From the NCBI RefSeq assembly GCF_900444995.1, contig NZ_UAPQ01000009.1, forward strand, positions 62,001 through 126,000: a DNA stretch of 64,000 nt. The letters run 5' to 3'. Both the position numbers and the translations under genes were made by a program. Positions within the stretch are counted from its first letter, which is position 1. The number at the start of each line of letters is the position of its first letter. Positions 56,245 through 64,000 of this stretch are shown here, piece after piece. The DNA comes from Actinomyces bovis. GTDB lineage: Bacteria > Actinomycetota > Actinomycetes > Actinomycetales > Actinomycetaceae. Under the pieces are notes generated by a model, which was not told the DNA's origin, made no database searches, and saw only the letters and a program-made list of their open reading frames with translations.

Positions 56245-57960
56245 TTAGCTGCGCAATTCCAAAATGCTGCTGGTGAGCTCATCCCAGGAGTACAGTTCTT
56301 CATGCAGCGGAGCAATCACCTGCTCCTGCACGACGGCGTCGGCAGCTTTATATAAGCGCTTGTGCACCCGGGCCGCGACTCGGCGAGCACCAATACGTGC
56401 CAGCAAGGTCCCGAGCACGGCAAGTAGTAGGCCCGAAAGGAGCCCAATACCCAGCAAAACAGTGGGGTACGGGAGCCTTCCCAGCATTGGTGGAGAAACC
56501 TTAACTAACAGGTAGCTGCGCGCTAGGTGCAGACCAAGCAGCCAGGCGCCACCCACCAAAGCCGTCACCAGGCTGAGCCACTGGAAGGAATTGGCCAGCT
56601 TCCACCAGTTGGGGCCTTTGCCGCTCTCTAGGTCAGTACTTACGACGGCGCGGTCTAGCGCCTCGGGCAGCTTCAAGGCACGTTGGTCTGAGCGGGCCAG
56701 CACTTCGGCTGCCCAGTTTTCCGGCAGAGCGGCAAGGGCTGCAGCGGCGCAGTTATGTGCGCTGGTGCGCAGAGTTCCAGCGGCTGCGGCTGATGGTGCT
56801 GGCAGCGACGAGCGGCCCACGACGACGTCGCGCCCAGATTCCGCAGTTGCTGAACGCTTTGGCTGGTCTTTCAGCAAGTGCAGGACCCGGAGCGGATCTT
56901 TGCGGAGCCGGGCCAACCAGCGCAACGGAATCCAGCCGACCCGCAGCTGCGCGCTGCGGCGGTAAGAGCCGGAGACGGCCTGGCTGACCAGCTCCACTGA
57001 GGCAGCGGCCCGAGCCGCCTGGCGTAGCGCATCCCAGGGCTCAGTGGCGGCGCCCTCTGCTTGGCTCTGCCCGCTGCCACTGGTGGCCTTGATTCCAAGC
57101 TGGTCACTGAGTTGCGTAGCCCAGTGGCGCACATCAGCTGACAAACGCTCATCGCGGGCAGTGCGCGCCTGTGCGACCTGGGCGATCTGCTCGCGCAAAG
57201 CCTCCAGGCCCTCGCCGGTGCGGGCACTGACCGCCAGCAGTGCTGAACTACCCAGCCCCTCCTGGTTCAGGAGTCGCGCCAGATCCGCCAGCACGTCTTG
57301 GCGGTCGGCTGGCGCTAAGCGGTCCACCTGGTTAAGCACCACCAAGGTGACCCGGGCGTGCTCATACAGCTGGGAGAGGAAGTCACGGTGCACCAGTGCG
57401 TCGGCATACTTCTCCGGGTCCAAAACCCAAACGAGCACGTCGACCAGCTGGGACATGCCTTCGGTAATCACGCGGTGTTCGCGGGCGTCAGAGTCGATAT
57501 CCGGCAGGTCCAGCAGCACGGTGCCGGAACCCAGGGCGGCGGCCCCGGGGGCGGTAGTTACCTCAGCCCGCTCGTCTACGCCCAACCAATCCAGCAGTGC
57601 GGTAGCTTCCTTGGCCTGGGTGGCGGTAGCGGCAGGTACTGCAGCTAAGGGCTTGGTGGTGGTAGGGCGCGTGACGGCAGTGCGAGCCACCTCCTGGCCC
57701 AGCAGCGCGTTAAAGAGTGAAGACTTGCCAGAGCCGGTAGCTCCTAGCAGTGCCGCCACAGTCAGGCTGGGGGCCAGGCGACGCCGCTGTCCAGCTCGCT
57801 CATGCAGCTGTCTGGCGGCTTGCAGCTGCCGCTCATCCAGCAGCCCCTCCCCCAATTCAGTCACACGGGACAGCTGCCACAGGGCACGATCCAGCCCTTC
57901 TGTCTGCGATAAGGCAGTACCTGCACGGCCTAGGCGGGGCCCCATAGGCAACATGGTCAT
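56245..57960 (-). CDS. Membrane-associated dynamin-like GTPase (1)
   Basis: 571 residues. GTPase domain with P-loop LLGATGSGKSSLFNALLG (about 72-90), switch Thr-rich TRPTTTKPL, G3 DLPDIDS and G4 NQVDRL. A helical region follows, then two membrane segments near the C-terminus (LVTALVGGAWLLGLHLA and VLLGIGLLSGLLLAVLGTLL). Paired membrane GTPases of this kind in actinobacteria resemble bacterial dynamin pairs (DynA/DynB, IniA/IniC), so a role in membrane or division is inferred. Overlaps the next gene by 4 nt. Confidence 0.82.
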   Translation of the reverse strand: MTMLPMGPRLGRAGTALSQTEGLDRALWQLSRVTELGEGLLDERQLQAARQLHERAGQRRRLAPSLTVAALLGATGSGKSSLFNALLGQEVARTAVTRPTTTKPLAAVPAATATQAKEATALLDWLGVDERAEVTTAPGAAALGSGTVLLDLPDIDSDAREHRVITEGMSQLVDVLVWVLDPEKYADALVHRDFLSQLYEHARVTLVVLNQVDRLAPADRQDVLADLARLLNQEGLGSSALLAVSARTGEGLEALREQIAQVAQARTARDERLSADVRHWATQLSDQLGIKATSGSGQSQAEGAATEPWDALRQAARAAASVELVSQAVSGSYRRSAQLRVGWIPLRWLARLRKDPLRVLHLLKDQPKRSATAESGRDVVVGRSSLPAPSAAAAGTLRTSAHNCAAAALAALPENWAAEVLARSDQRALKLPEALDRAVVSTDLESGKGPNWWKLANSFQWLSLVTALVGGAWLLGLHLARSYLLVKVSPPMLGRLPYPTVLLGIGLLSGLLLAVLGTLLARIGARRVAARVHKRLYKAADAVVQEQVIAPLHEELYSWDELTSSILELRS

Positions 57961-59705
57961 GCCTTGGCCTCCTGACTCAGCGCCTGCAGGCCAGCTGCCG
58001 CAGCGTCTACAGCTTCCACAAGCTGTTGCCTGCTAGGAAGCACCGGAGGCAGAGCGGCAGTGAAAGCCTCCAGCTGCTGGTTCAGTACGGCGGTCCAGCG
58101 GTCGTGTAGATCTTGTCGGGCGCGCTGGGCGAGGCTGCGCATAGCTTGGTCTCCAAAGACGGCTTCCAGCACCTTCTGTGCCAGCACTGCTGTGCCGCCA
58201 ACGATGCCGACCTCACTGCCGGTTAGGCCGCCGGTATGAGCAAAGACCAAGACCATTAGCGCCAGCCCAATCCCGTTGACGCCGTAGGACAGGACGCGGG
58301 CGGTCAGACGACGATCCGCCCCCTCAGAACGGACCAAAGCCAGCACATCTCCCTGCCACTCACGCACCAGATCACCGGCTTGCTCGGTCAAACTAGCCGC
58401 TGTGGGCAGCTCAGAGAGCGCCACGCTCAGGGCGTAGGGAGCGGTTGCCTCCCGGCGCCAGACTCGCTCGGTCTCCAGCGCTGCACGCTGGCATTCGGCC
58501 ACCACCAGGGCGGCCAGCTGCTCCTCGATCGCAGCAGTCACGGTTTCCGAGGGGGCGGGCTTCCCGCGCAGGGCATTGCCCAGGCGGTCACGCAGCCAGC
58601 CCACCCGGCTCTCCAAGGCCCGCAGCAACTCTCCGGTGCCGATGTATTCCTGCCAGCGGGCCAAGACCTCGCCGCGCAGCATGGCCCCATCGGCTGTGGC
58701 CGCCTCCAGGCGGCGCACGGCTTCCATGTGATTCTCAGCGGCCAGGGCGGCTAAGCGCTCAGCGGTCTGGGCCTGCTCGCCGAGCTCTGTGGCCACCTCA
58801 CTGGAACGGGTTAGCGCAGCAGTCAAGGCCCCCTGAGCGGTGCGGCGGGCCACAGCGTGCCGGGCGACGGCGTCGGCAGCCAGTTGGGCGAGCCAACTGC
58901 GCAGTGGAGCTACCAGGGCATCAGGTAAAAAGCCCTGCGCATCAAGCTGACTCTCAGCAACCTGAAACACCGGAGCCTGCCCCATTCCCGCATCTACGAG
59001 GCGTTTTCGTAGGTCGGCCTCCACAGCTTCCCCAGCTCCCGGCGGCACCCGGTCCAGGACCACGGCTACCAAAATGTCACGGCTAGCAGCTTCACGTAGA
59101 TGATCCCAGGGAACAGCATCCGCGTAGCGGGCTGCGGTGGTGACGAATACCCAGAGGTCAGCTCCGGCCAGGAGGGTACCTGCCAGGGCCCGGTTCTCCT
59201 CCACCACCGAGTCAACGTCGGGGGCATCGAGCAGGGCTAGTCCAGCCGGCAGATTGGAGCAGGCGCGCAGCTCGACCTCTCGGGGCGTGACTTCTCCGGC
59301 GGGGGTGGGTGGGGACCCTTCAGGAACGCGCACGCGGGCCAAAGACGCCAAAACTCGGTCGGTGTTGAACCAGAGGGCATCCGCTGGGGCGTGCAGTAAC
59401 AGTGGGCGGCGGGTGGTGGGGCGGATGGCTGAGGAAGCGGCCACCTGGGCCCGTACCAGGGAGGAGACCAGGGTGGATTTTCCCGCACCGGTTGAGCCAC
59501 CAACTACGGCGAGCAGGGGCGCGTCCAGGCTGGCTAGTCGGGGCAGGACGTAGTCGGTGAGTTGGTCTACAACTGTCTTAGCACTGGCTTTGGCTTTGGG
59601 GGCACCGGGAAGCGTGTAGGGCAGTTTGGTGGTGGAAAGCAGATCGCGTAAGGCGGCGACCCGTTCCGCCGCCAGGGTGGCGGTTGGCAGTCCTGCGGGG
59701 CTCAC
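57957..59705 (-). CDS. Membrane-associated dynamin-like GTPase (2)
   Basis: 582 residues. P-loop VVGGSTGAGKSTLVSSLV (about 64-80), switch RPTTRRPLL and G3 DAPDVDS; the G4 motif is weak (VVLDRVPPG stands where NKxD is expected). Long helical middle and a membrane segment about 460-510 (VNGIGLALMVLVFAHTGGL). It starts upstream of, and is translationally coupled to, GTPase (1); the two probably act as a heteromer. Function not proven. Confidence 0.82.
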   Translation of the reverse strand: MSPAGLPTATLAAERVAALRDLLSTTKLPYTLPGAPKAKASAKTVVDQLTDYVLPRLASLDAPLLAVVGGSTGAGKSTLVSSLVRAQVAASSAIRPTTRRPLLLHAPADALWFNTDRVLASLARVRVPEGSPPTPAGEVTPREVELRACSNLPAGLALLDAPDVDSVVEENRALAGTLLAGADLWVFVTTAARYADAVPWDHLREAASRDILVAVVLDRVPPGAGEAVEADLRKRLVDAGMGQAPVFQVAESQLDAQGFLPDALVAPLRSWLAQLAADAVARHAVARRTAQGALTAALTRSSEVATELGEQAQTAERLAALAAENHMEAVRRLEAATADGAMLRGEVLARWQEYIGTGELLRALESRVGWLRDRLGNALRGKPAPSETVTAAIEEQLAALVVAECQRAALETERVWRREATAPYALSVALSELPTAASLTEQAGDLVREWQGDVLALVRSEGADRRLTARVLSYGVNGIGLALMVLVFAHTGGLTGSEVGIVGGTAVLAQKVLEAVFGDQAMRSLAQRARQDLHDRWTAVLNQQLEAFTAALPPVLPSRQQLVEAVDAAAAGLQALSQEAKA

Positions 59706-59719
59706 ATCTCCTCCGTGGC

Positions 59720-61117
59720 TCAGGGGTTAGGCGCGGTGGCCTGTAGTTTGGGGCTGAGATCTGCTGGGTCTGCAGGGGTCCAATTGGCGGCGTGTGCCTC
59801 CACCTGCTCCCCAGAGCGGATGTCCTTTACCGAGTCGGCTTGTCCCTCCGTGCCGGGGAACCAGACAAAGGGAATGCCGCGCTTATCTGCGAATTTGATC
59901 TGCTTGCCGAACTTTGCAGCGTTGGGTGCCACGTCCGCGCTGATGCCGCGTGCCCGCAGAGCGTCGGCGACGGCGTCGGAGGCGGCACGGTGCTCCTCGT
60001 CAGTGACCGCTACCAGCACAGCTGTGGGCACGGCCCGAGTGACTGCCACAGCGCCGTCGGCAATGATGCGGGAAAGCAGACGGGACAAGCCGATGGAAAT
60101 GCCAACTCCAGGGAAGGTGCGCTTGCCGTTAGTGGCTAGGTTGTCGTAGCGGCCGCCGGAACACACTGAACCGAGGTCTGCGGCGCCCTCCATAAAGGAC
60201 TCGTAGACGGTGCCGGTGTAGTAGTCCAGGCCACGGGCGATCTTAAGGTCGGCGATCACCGCACCGGGGCGGCGGCGCGCTGCCGTGGCAAGCAGGTCAG
60301 TGAGCTCGTCCAGGCCGGTGAGCAACAGTTCGCTGGGTTCGGCACCGTCTAGGGCGGCGATGACCGTGTCTCGGATCGCTTGGGGGTCGGCGCCTTGAAT
60401 GCTGGCCAGGCGCAGGGCAGCAGCAGCCTGCGCGGGGCTAGCGCCTACGGCGTCGGTGAGTTCACTGGTGACGGCCTCCGGGCCGATCTTGTCTAGCTTG
60501 TCCACCACTCGCAGGACCTCAGCGAGCTGCTCGTCTTTGATGCCGACGGACTGATAGAAGCCCTGGGCAACCTTGCGGTTGGAGACGTGGATGGTAACGC
60601 GCGGGATCGGCAGGGCGGAGAGCGCTTCGTGCATGATCAGGGGCGTCTCCACGTCGTAGTGGAGGGGCAGGTTGCCGTCGCCGACCACATCGATGTCAAC
60701 CTGGTAGAACTCGCGGAAGCGTCCTTCCTGTGGGCGCTCACCGCGCCAGACCTTCTGGATCTGGTAGCGCTTAAAGGGAAAGTGCAAAATGCCAGCGTTG
60801 TCGACGACGTAGCGGGTGAAAGGCACCGTCAAGTCGAAGTGCAAGCCCAGTTGCTTGGCCGGGTCGGCTTCCACAGGCTCATCGGGGTCAGCTTGCAGAC
60901 GCGAGAGCAGGTAGACCTCTTTGGAGGTCTCGCCCTTCTTGGTTAGCTGGCTCAGTGGCTCGACGGCGCGGGTCTCAATGCCGCTAAAGCCGTGCAACTC
61001 AAAGGTGCGGCGCAGGGTATCTATAAATGTCTGCTCCACGATGCGGGCGGCGGGAAGCCACTCGGGGAAGCCGGAGAGCGAAGACTGAGCCATTCGTGCC
61101 TGTGCCATAGGTGGCAT
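59720..61117 (-). CDS. hisS: Histidyl-tRNA synthetase
   Basis: About 457-465 residues, class II. SSLSGFPEWLPAARIVEQ at the start, motif 2 GERPQEGRFREFYQVDID, the histidine loop ARGLDYYTGTVYESF and a C-terminal anticodon domain (VAVTDEEHRAASDAVADALR). Three in-frame ATGs (61117, 61108, 61093) lie close together without a clear ribosome site; the last fits the family best. Between the MBL gene and the GTPases. Confidence 0.94.
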   Translation of the reverse strand: MPPMAQARMAQSSLSGFPEWLPAARIVEQTFIDTLRRTFELHGFSGIETRAVEPLSQLTKKGETSKEVYLLSRLQADPDEPVEADPAKQLGLHFDLTVPFTRYVVDNAGILHFPFKRYQIQKVWRGERPQEGRFREFYQVDIDVVGDGNLPLHYDVETPLIMHEALSALPIPRVTIHVSNRKVAQGFYQSVGIKDEQLAEVLRVVDKLDKIGPEAVTSELTDAVGASPAQAAAALRLASIQGADPQAIRDTVIAALDGAEPSELLLTGLDELTDLLATAARRRPGAVIADLKIARGLDYYTGTVYESFMEGAADLGSVCSGGRYDNLATNGKRTFPGVGISIGLSRLLSRIIADGAVAVTRAVPTAVLVAVTDEEHRAASDAVADALRARGISADVAPNAAKFGKQIKFADKRGIPFVWFPGTEGQADSVKDIRSGEQVEAHAANWTPADPADLSPKLQATAPNP

Positions 61118-61199
61118 TCTGTCACGCCGTCACGAGCCTTTCCCCGGCAGGCGCAGGCTTTGGCACGTGCCAAAGACCACGCCTGGGCGGCGCTGGCGC

Positions 61200-62006
61200 C
61201 TAAGCTCCCCGTTCGCCGCCGCGGACCTTAGCCTCGGCCAGGTACGGGTTTCCGTGGTGCTCGTGCTCCATGGTGGTTACAGCTCCGTGGCCGGGCAGCA
61301 GCACTGTGGCCGGGTTGACCACACTGGCCAGCAGCCGCAGGGTGGCCCACATTTGGTACTGGTCCCCGCCGGGCAGGTCAGTGCGCCCCACAGAGCCCTT
61401 AAAGATCACGTCCCCAGCCAGCGCCACCAAGTAGTCCTGCTGCGAGATGCTGCTGGGATCGTCCAAGACCTCCGCTTCCCACAGCAGTTGGTTATCCCCC
61501 AGTTGAGCGTTGAAGAAGAATACCGCCGAGCCTTCTGAGTGCCCCGGCGCGGGCACAGCCTGTAAGGCCACACCCTCCGCCAGTTCCACCGCCTGCCCGA
61601 AGCCTTCCGCAGGGAAGGGACGCACATCATTCGGGCATACCCACGGGGTGTCGGCCATATCCGCAAAGCCCATTCCAGCAGCACGGATGCCGGTGGTGCC
61701 ATCTGGATCATCCATGCGGTATAGGTCCGGCTCAGGGATGTAGACCGGCACCTTGGTGGCACCATCGGCGACGCGCCCATCGGTGACGGCGGCGTCAATC
61801 AGGCGCTGCGAGTCCCATACGTGGTCGGCGTGGCCGTGAGTCAGGAGCACCGCTCCAAGCGTCAGGTTGCTCGAACGCAGCAGCGCCAGGGCACCGCGCG
61901 CCGCCCCGGCACCGGGGTCCACCACCACGGCAGGCCTGCCCGGCCCAGCCGCCAAGACGTAGCAATTGGCTCCAAATACGGCTGCAACCGTGCGCTCAAG
62001 GATCAT
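61200..62006 (-). CDS. MBL-fold metallohydrolase (glyoxalase II-like)
   Basis: 268 residues. The metal motif LLTHGHADHVWDS (HxHxDH), the later His in VPAPGHSEGSAVFFF, Asp in FKGSVGRTDLPGGD and LLPGHGAVTTMEHE are present. Hydroxyacylglutathione hydrolase-like members lie next to hisS and relA throughout actinobacteria; the true substrate is unknown since these bacteria lack glutathione as a main thiol. Confidence 0.85.
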   Translation of the reverse strand: MILERTVAAVFGANCYVLAAGPGRPAVVVDPGAGAARGALALLRSSNLTLGAVLLTHGHADHVWDSQRLIDAAVTDGRVADGATKVPVYIPEPDLYRMDDPDGTTGIRAAGMGFADMADTPWVCPNDVRPFPAEGFGQAVELAEGVALQAVPAPGHSEGSAVFFFNAQLGDNQLLWEAEVLDDPSSISQQDYLVALAGDVIFKGSVGRTDLPGGDQYQMWATLRLLASVVNPATVLLPGHGAVTTMEHEHHGNPYLAEAKVRGGERGA

Positions 62007-62068
62007 GGCAGCAGCCTAGGTGCAGGATAGGCGCCACCCAAGTTCCAGGTGCCGGGTCAACCCGTTCA

Positions 62069-62743
62069 CTAACCCAGATGCTTTTGGAGCACCTGGAAGG
62101 CCACAGCCACCACCAAAGCGTTGCAAAAGAAGGCGACCACCGAGTGCACTAGCACCACGCGCCGCACCCGGCGCGAACGCACAGCGACATCGGAGGTCGC
62201 AAAAGAAGAACCTACGGTGAAGGAGAAGTAGAGGTAATCCGAAAGGAACGGCTCTGCGGTGCCGGGAAACTTTAAGAGGGGCTCGCTGGCAGTCAGGCAT
62301 ATCGCCCGGTAGATGCCCGCAAAACCGACCTGCAGCAGTAACCAGGAAAGGATCACCCCCAGGCTGGAAGAGATCGCCAGGAAACTCGCCACGACGCCCT
62401 GTACGCCGGACCGATCTACGCCCAGGGCGTGTATAGCGGTGACCACACCGGTTGCAGAGGCCAGCAGCGGCAGCACCCAACTCCGCCCCAGACCTTCCCG
62501 GACCTGTCTGCGTTCTATCCGACTTTCTAGCTCACGCCCGCCCCAAACCCTGTGGGCACCCACAGTCAGGTAGAGCACGCCGAGCAGTTCCCAAATCAGC
62601 AGCAGCAGGACAAAGCCGAAAAGGACAAAGGCCAGCGAGGTGGCCATGATGGCAAGCTCAAGCAGCCACTGTGCGAGTAGCCAGCCCTGCCGACGGCGTT
62701 GGGCGTTGCTGGTTGCTGACGACGGCACTGACTCCTTGCTCAC
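62069..62743 (-). CDS. DUF1345 membrane protein
   Basis: An integral membrane protein of about 224 residues with five to six helices. The conserved family block SDYLYFSFTVGSSFATSDVA is followed by a last helix HSVVAFFCNALVVAVAF. Function of DUF1345 is unknown. The start is uncertain: GTG at 62743 is used here; GTG codons at 62731 (AAGGAG only 3 nt before) and 62824 are alternatives. Confidence 0.7.
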   Translation of the reverse strand: MSKESVPSSATSNAQRRRQGWLLAQWLLELAIMATSLAFVLFGFVLLLLIWELLGVLYLTVGAHRVWGGRELESRIERRQVREGLGRSWVLPLLASATGVVTAIHALGVDRSGVQGVVASFLAISSSLGVILSWLLLQVGFAGIYRAICLTASEPLLKFPGTAEPFLSDYLYFSFTVGSSFATSDVAVRSRRVRRVVLVHSVVAFFCNALVVAVAFQVLQKHLG

Positions 62744-62911
62744 GCGCAGAGTATGCCCTAACCGGACGCTTGAACCCGCAGACGGCCAAACACTCAGGAG
62801 GCCCTGACAGAAGCTGCGACCCACCTCTAGACAGCAACGGTTTGGTCACAGGACCCAAACTTTGTGCTAACGCGCCTAGTGCGAACGAATGACTAACGTC
62901 ACGATTGCCAT

Positions 62912-63529
62912 ATGACCATTGCGATGTCCTCCACCGCTGGCCTTGAGCAACCCCGCCTCAGTCAGGCCCGGAAGCTCACCTTGCCATCCTTCCGCATGGG
63001 CCGTGGCCGCATGCAGCGGTGGGCCTTGGACCTCGCCCAAATTGCTCAGAGCGACCGAGTGCTCAATATGGGCTGCCAGAGCGGTGGACTGGTGCGTCAG
63101 ATTATGCATCTGACATCTGGCCAGGTCGCTGCCGTTGACTGCAGCCTAGATGCCACTGAGTTGGTGCGGACGCTAAACCGTGCTGCCGTCGAGTCCGGCC
63201 GTCTCCGAGTCTCCGTGGGCACCAGCGGCATGCTCCCCTTCCGTTCCAGCGACTTTGATGTGGTCACGGCCCTAAATGCCGTGTCTCACTGGCCGAACCT
63301 GGGAACCGGCCTGCGCGAGATCCGTCGGGTACTGCGCAAGGGTGGCCGCCTGGTAATCGTCAATGAATACGCCTCTCAGGCTGAAGCCGAAAGATGGCGC
63401 CAGACACCGAAGTACCACGTCCCAGACGCAGACGAGATCATCGCTATCTGTCAGCGCATCGGCTTCCGTCGGGTTACCGCTGAACGCCACGAATCCAAAG
63501 GTTGGCTTGGCGTTGTGGCCTCTGACTGA
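62912..63529 (+). CDS. Class I SAM-dependent methyltransferase
   Basis: 205 residues. Motif I VLNMGCQSGGLVRQI, motif II-like AAVDCSLDATELVR, motif IV FDVVTALNAVSHW and post-motif LREIRRVLRKGGRLVIVNE fit the methyltransferase 11 family. Substrate unknown. Alone, divergent from the DUF1345 gene. Confidence 0.8.
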   Translation: MTIAMSSTAGLEQPRLSQARKLTLPSFRMGRGRMQRWALDLAQIAQSDRVLNMGCQSGGLVRQIMHLTSGQVAAVDCSLDATELVRTLNRAAVESGRLRVSVGTSGMLPFRSSDFDVVTALNAVSHWPNLGTGLREIRRVLRKGGRLVIVNEYASQAEAERWRQTPKYHVPDADEIIAICQRIGFRRVTAERHESKGWLGVVASD

Positions 63530-63560
63530 GGCTGGAAGCTTGCCAGCATGACCTCCAGCC
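63530..63560 (+). terminator. Possible terminator after the methyltransferase
   Basis: GGCTGGA (63530-63536) and TCCAGCC (63554-63560) pair over 7 bp with a 17-nt loop directly after the stop codon. The large loop makes this uncertain. Confidence 0.3.
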
Positions 63561-63742
63561 ACTCAACCAGTCCAGAGGTCAGGCTTAGCGCCTCCTGGGA
63601 GTCCCGTCCTGCTGCGGTTTTAGGTAGGCTCTGAGGCACCGTCGTTGTTGCGACGGCCAACCATCACCCGGTACCGCACCGGGCGTGAACGGAACGGCGT
63701 GGCACTGCCTCGCCCACCCCGTCAGTCCTAAAGGAGCACATC

Positions 63743-64000
63743 GTGTCTGAGCAGTTGCAGCACCCCACTGAGCCCGCTGTCCCCAACGAGGTAGAGGCCA
63801 GCACCGTCGATCCCACCACCATGGCTGAGCCTCAGGCCCCTGAGGCGAGCACCGACGCCCCTACTTCGCAGGTTGCCGTTCCGGTGCCCCCCAGCTCGAA
63901 GTCGGCACCTTCTTCGCCCTCGTCTCCTTCAGCTAGCTCAGCTAAATCAGCTCCATCTGCAACTACTCCCGACGCCGCTGCTGCGCCTGCCGAGCCTGCA
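63743..64000 (+). CDS. Probable DUF349-domain protein, N-terminal fragment (runs off the right edge)
   Basis: A GTG at 63743 with AAAGGAG 6 nt upstream opens a frame that stays open for 86 codons to the window edge. The encoded stretch is disordered, rich in Pro, Ala, Ser and Glu. Actinobacterial DUF349 proteins have just such an N-terminal tail and lie near relA, the MBL gene and hisS, so this is the likeliest identity, but the diagnostic domain is outside the window. Confidence 0.5.
   Translation, partial: MSEQLQHPTEPAVPNEVEASTVDPTTMAEPQAPEASTDAPTSQVAVPVPPSSKSAPSSPSSPSASSAKSAPSATTPDAAAAPAEPA

Noticed and set aside
1-64000. tRNA or rRNA genes and insertion sequences
   Set aside because: All larger intergenic regions were read on both strands; no cloverleaf-like sequence, transposase or terminal inverted repeats were seen.

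Overview
The window is a high-GC, gene-dense stretch of an actinobacterial chromosome, most likely an Actinomyces/Schaalia-type member of the Actinomycetaceae. The evidence is the start of a type I fatty acid synthase next to accA/accD, a PriA without helicase motifs, an actinobacterial RNA polymerase omega, many GTG/TTG starts, ATGA/GTGA gene overlaps, and the classical actinobacterial gene chain alaS-ruvX-mltG-aroE-aroC-aroKB-efp-nusB-pyrRBC-carAB-pyrF-gmk-rpoZ-coaBC-metK-priA-fmt-rsmB-rpe, read right to left on the minus strand. Two secreted glycosidases, one of them a GH101 mucin O-glycan endoglycosidase, suggest a host-associated, mucosal or oral lifestyle. I found no rRNA, tRNA, CRISPR array, insertion sequence or prophage gene.

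Layout. 1-3.7 kb: lipid supply (fas start, accD, accA). 4.1-8.2 kb: rpe, rsmB, fmt and a HAD phosphatase. 8.4-13.7 kb: a 1780-residue GH101 glycosidase with its own promoter and terminator, placed between fmt/HAD and priA. 13.8-20 kb: priA, metK, coaBC, rpoZ, gmk and a rhodanese lipoprotein in the place where mihF is usually found. 20-28.5 kb: the pyrimidine operon pyrR-pyrB-pyrC-carA-carB-pyrF, headed by a PyrR-binding RNA hairpin next to the pyrR Shine-Dalgarno; carB carries a net 14-nt deletion and is frameshifted. 28.8-30.2 kb: a plus-strand GH16 glycosidase between pyrR and nusB. 30.2-41.3 kb: nusB, efp, a PaiB-like FMN protein, a degenerate shikimate kinase, the aroK-aroB fusion, aroC, aroE, mltG, ruvX and alaS. 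41.4-48.1 kb: rpsD, a TauE/SafE permease, rarA, an MmpL transporter, a YciO/Sua5 protein and a small His/Cys-rich protein. 48.2-64 kb: aspS, two membrane-anchored surface proteins, two YbjN proteins, a DEAD-box helicase with RGG tail, two overlapping membrane GTPases, hisS, an MBL hydrolase, a DUF1345 protein, a methyltransferase and the start of a probable DUF349 gene.

The most unusual element is at 47.59-48.11 kb. A 106-residue protein with 20 Cys and 16 His joins a His-rich N-terminal half to two tandem 27-residue metallothionein-like repeats with identical cysteine spacing. It is preceded by an AT-rich region with three Zur-box-like palindromes on one helical face, and by a leader that can pair either with itself or with the ribosome binding site. 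It reads as a zinc-responsive metal-storage gene. Second is the region upstream of efp, where five copies of a GTTGTCCGAA-type motif are phased at 19 bp, two inverted and three forward, followed by two mutually exclusive leader hairpins.
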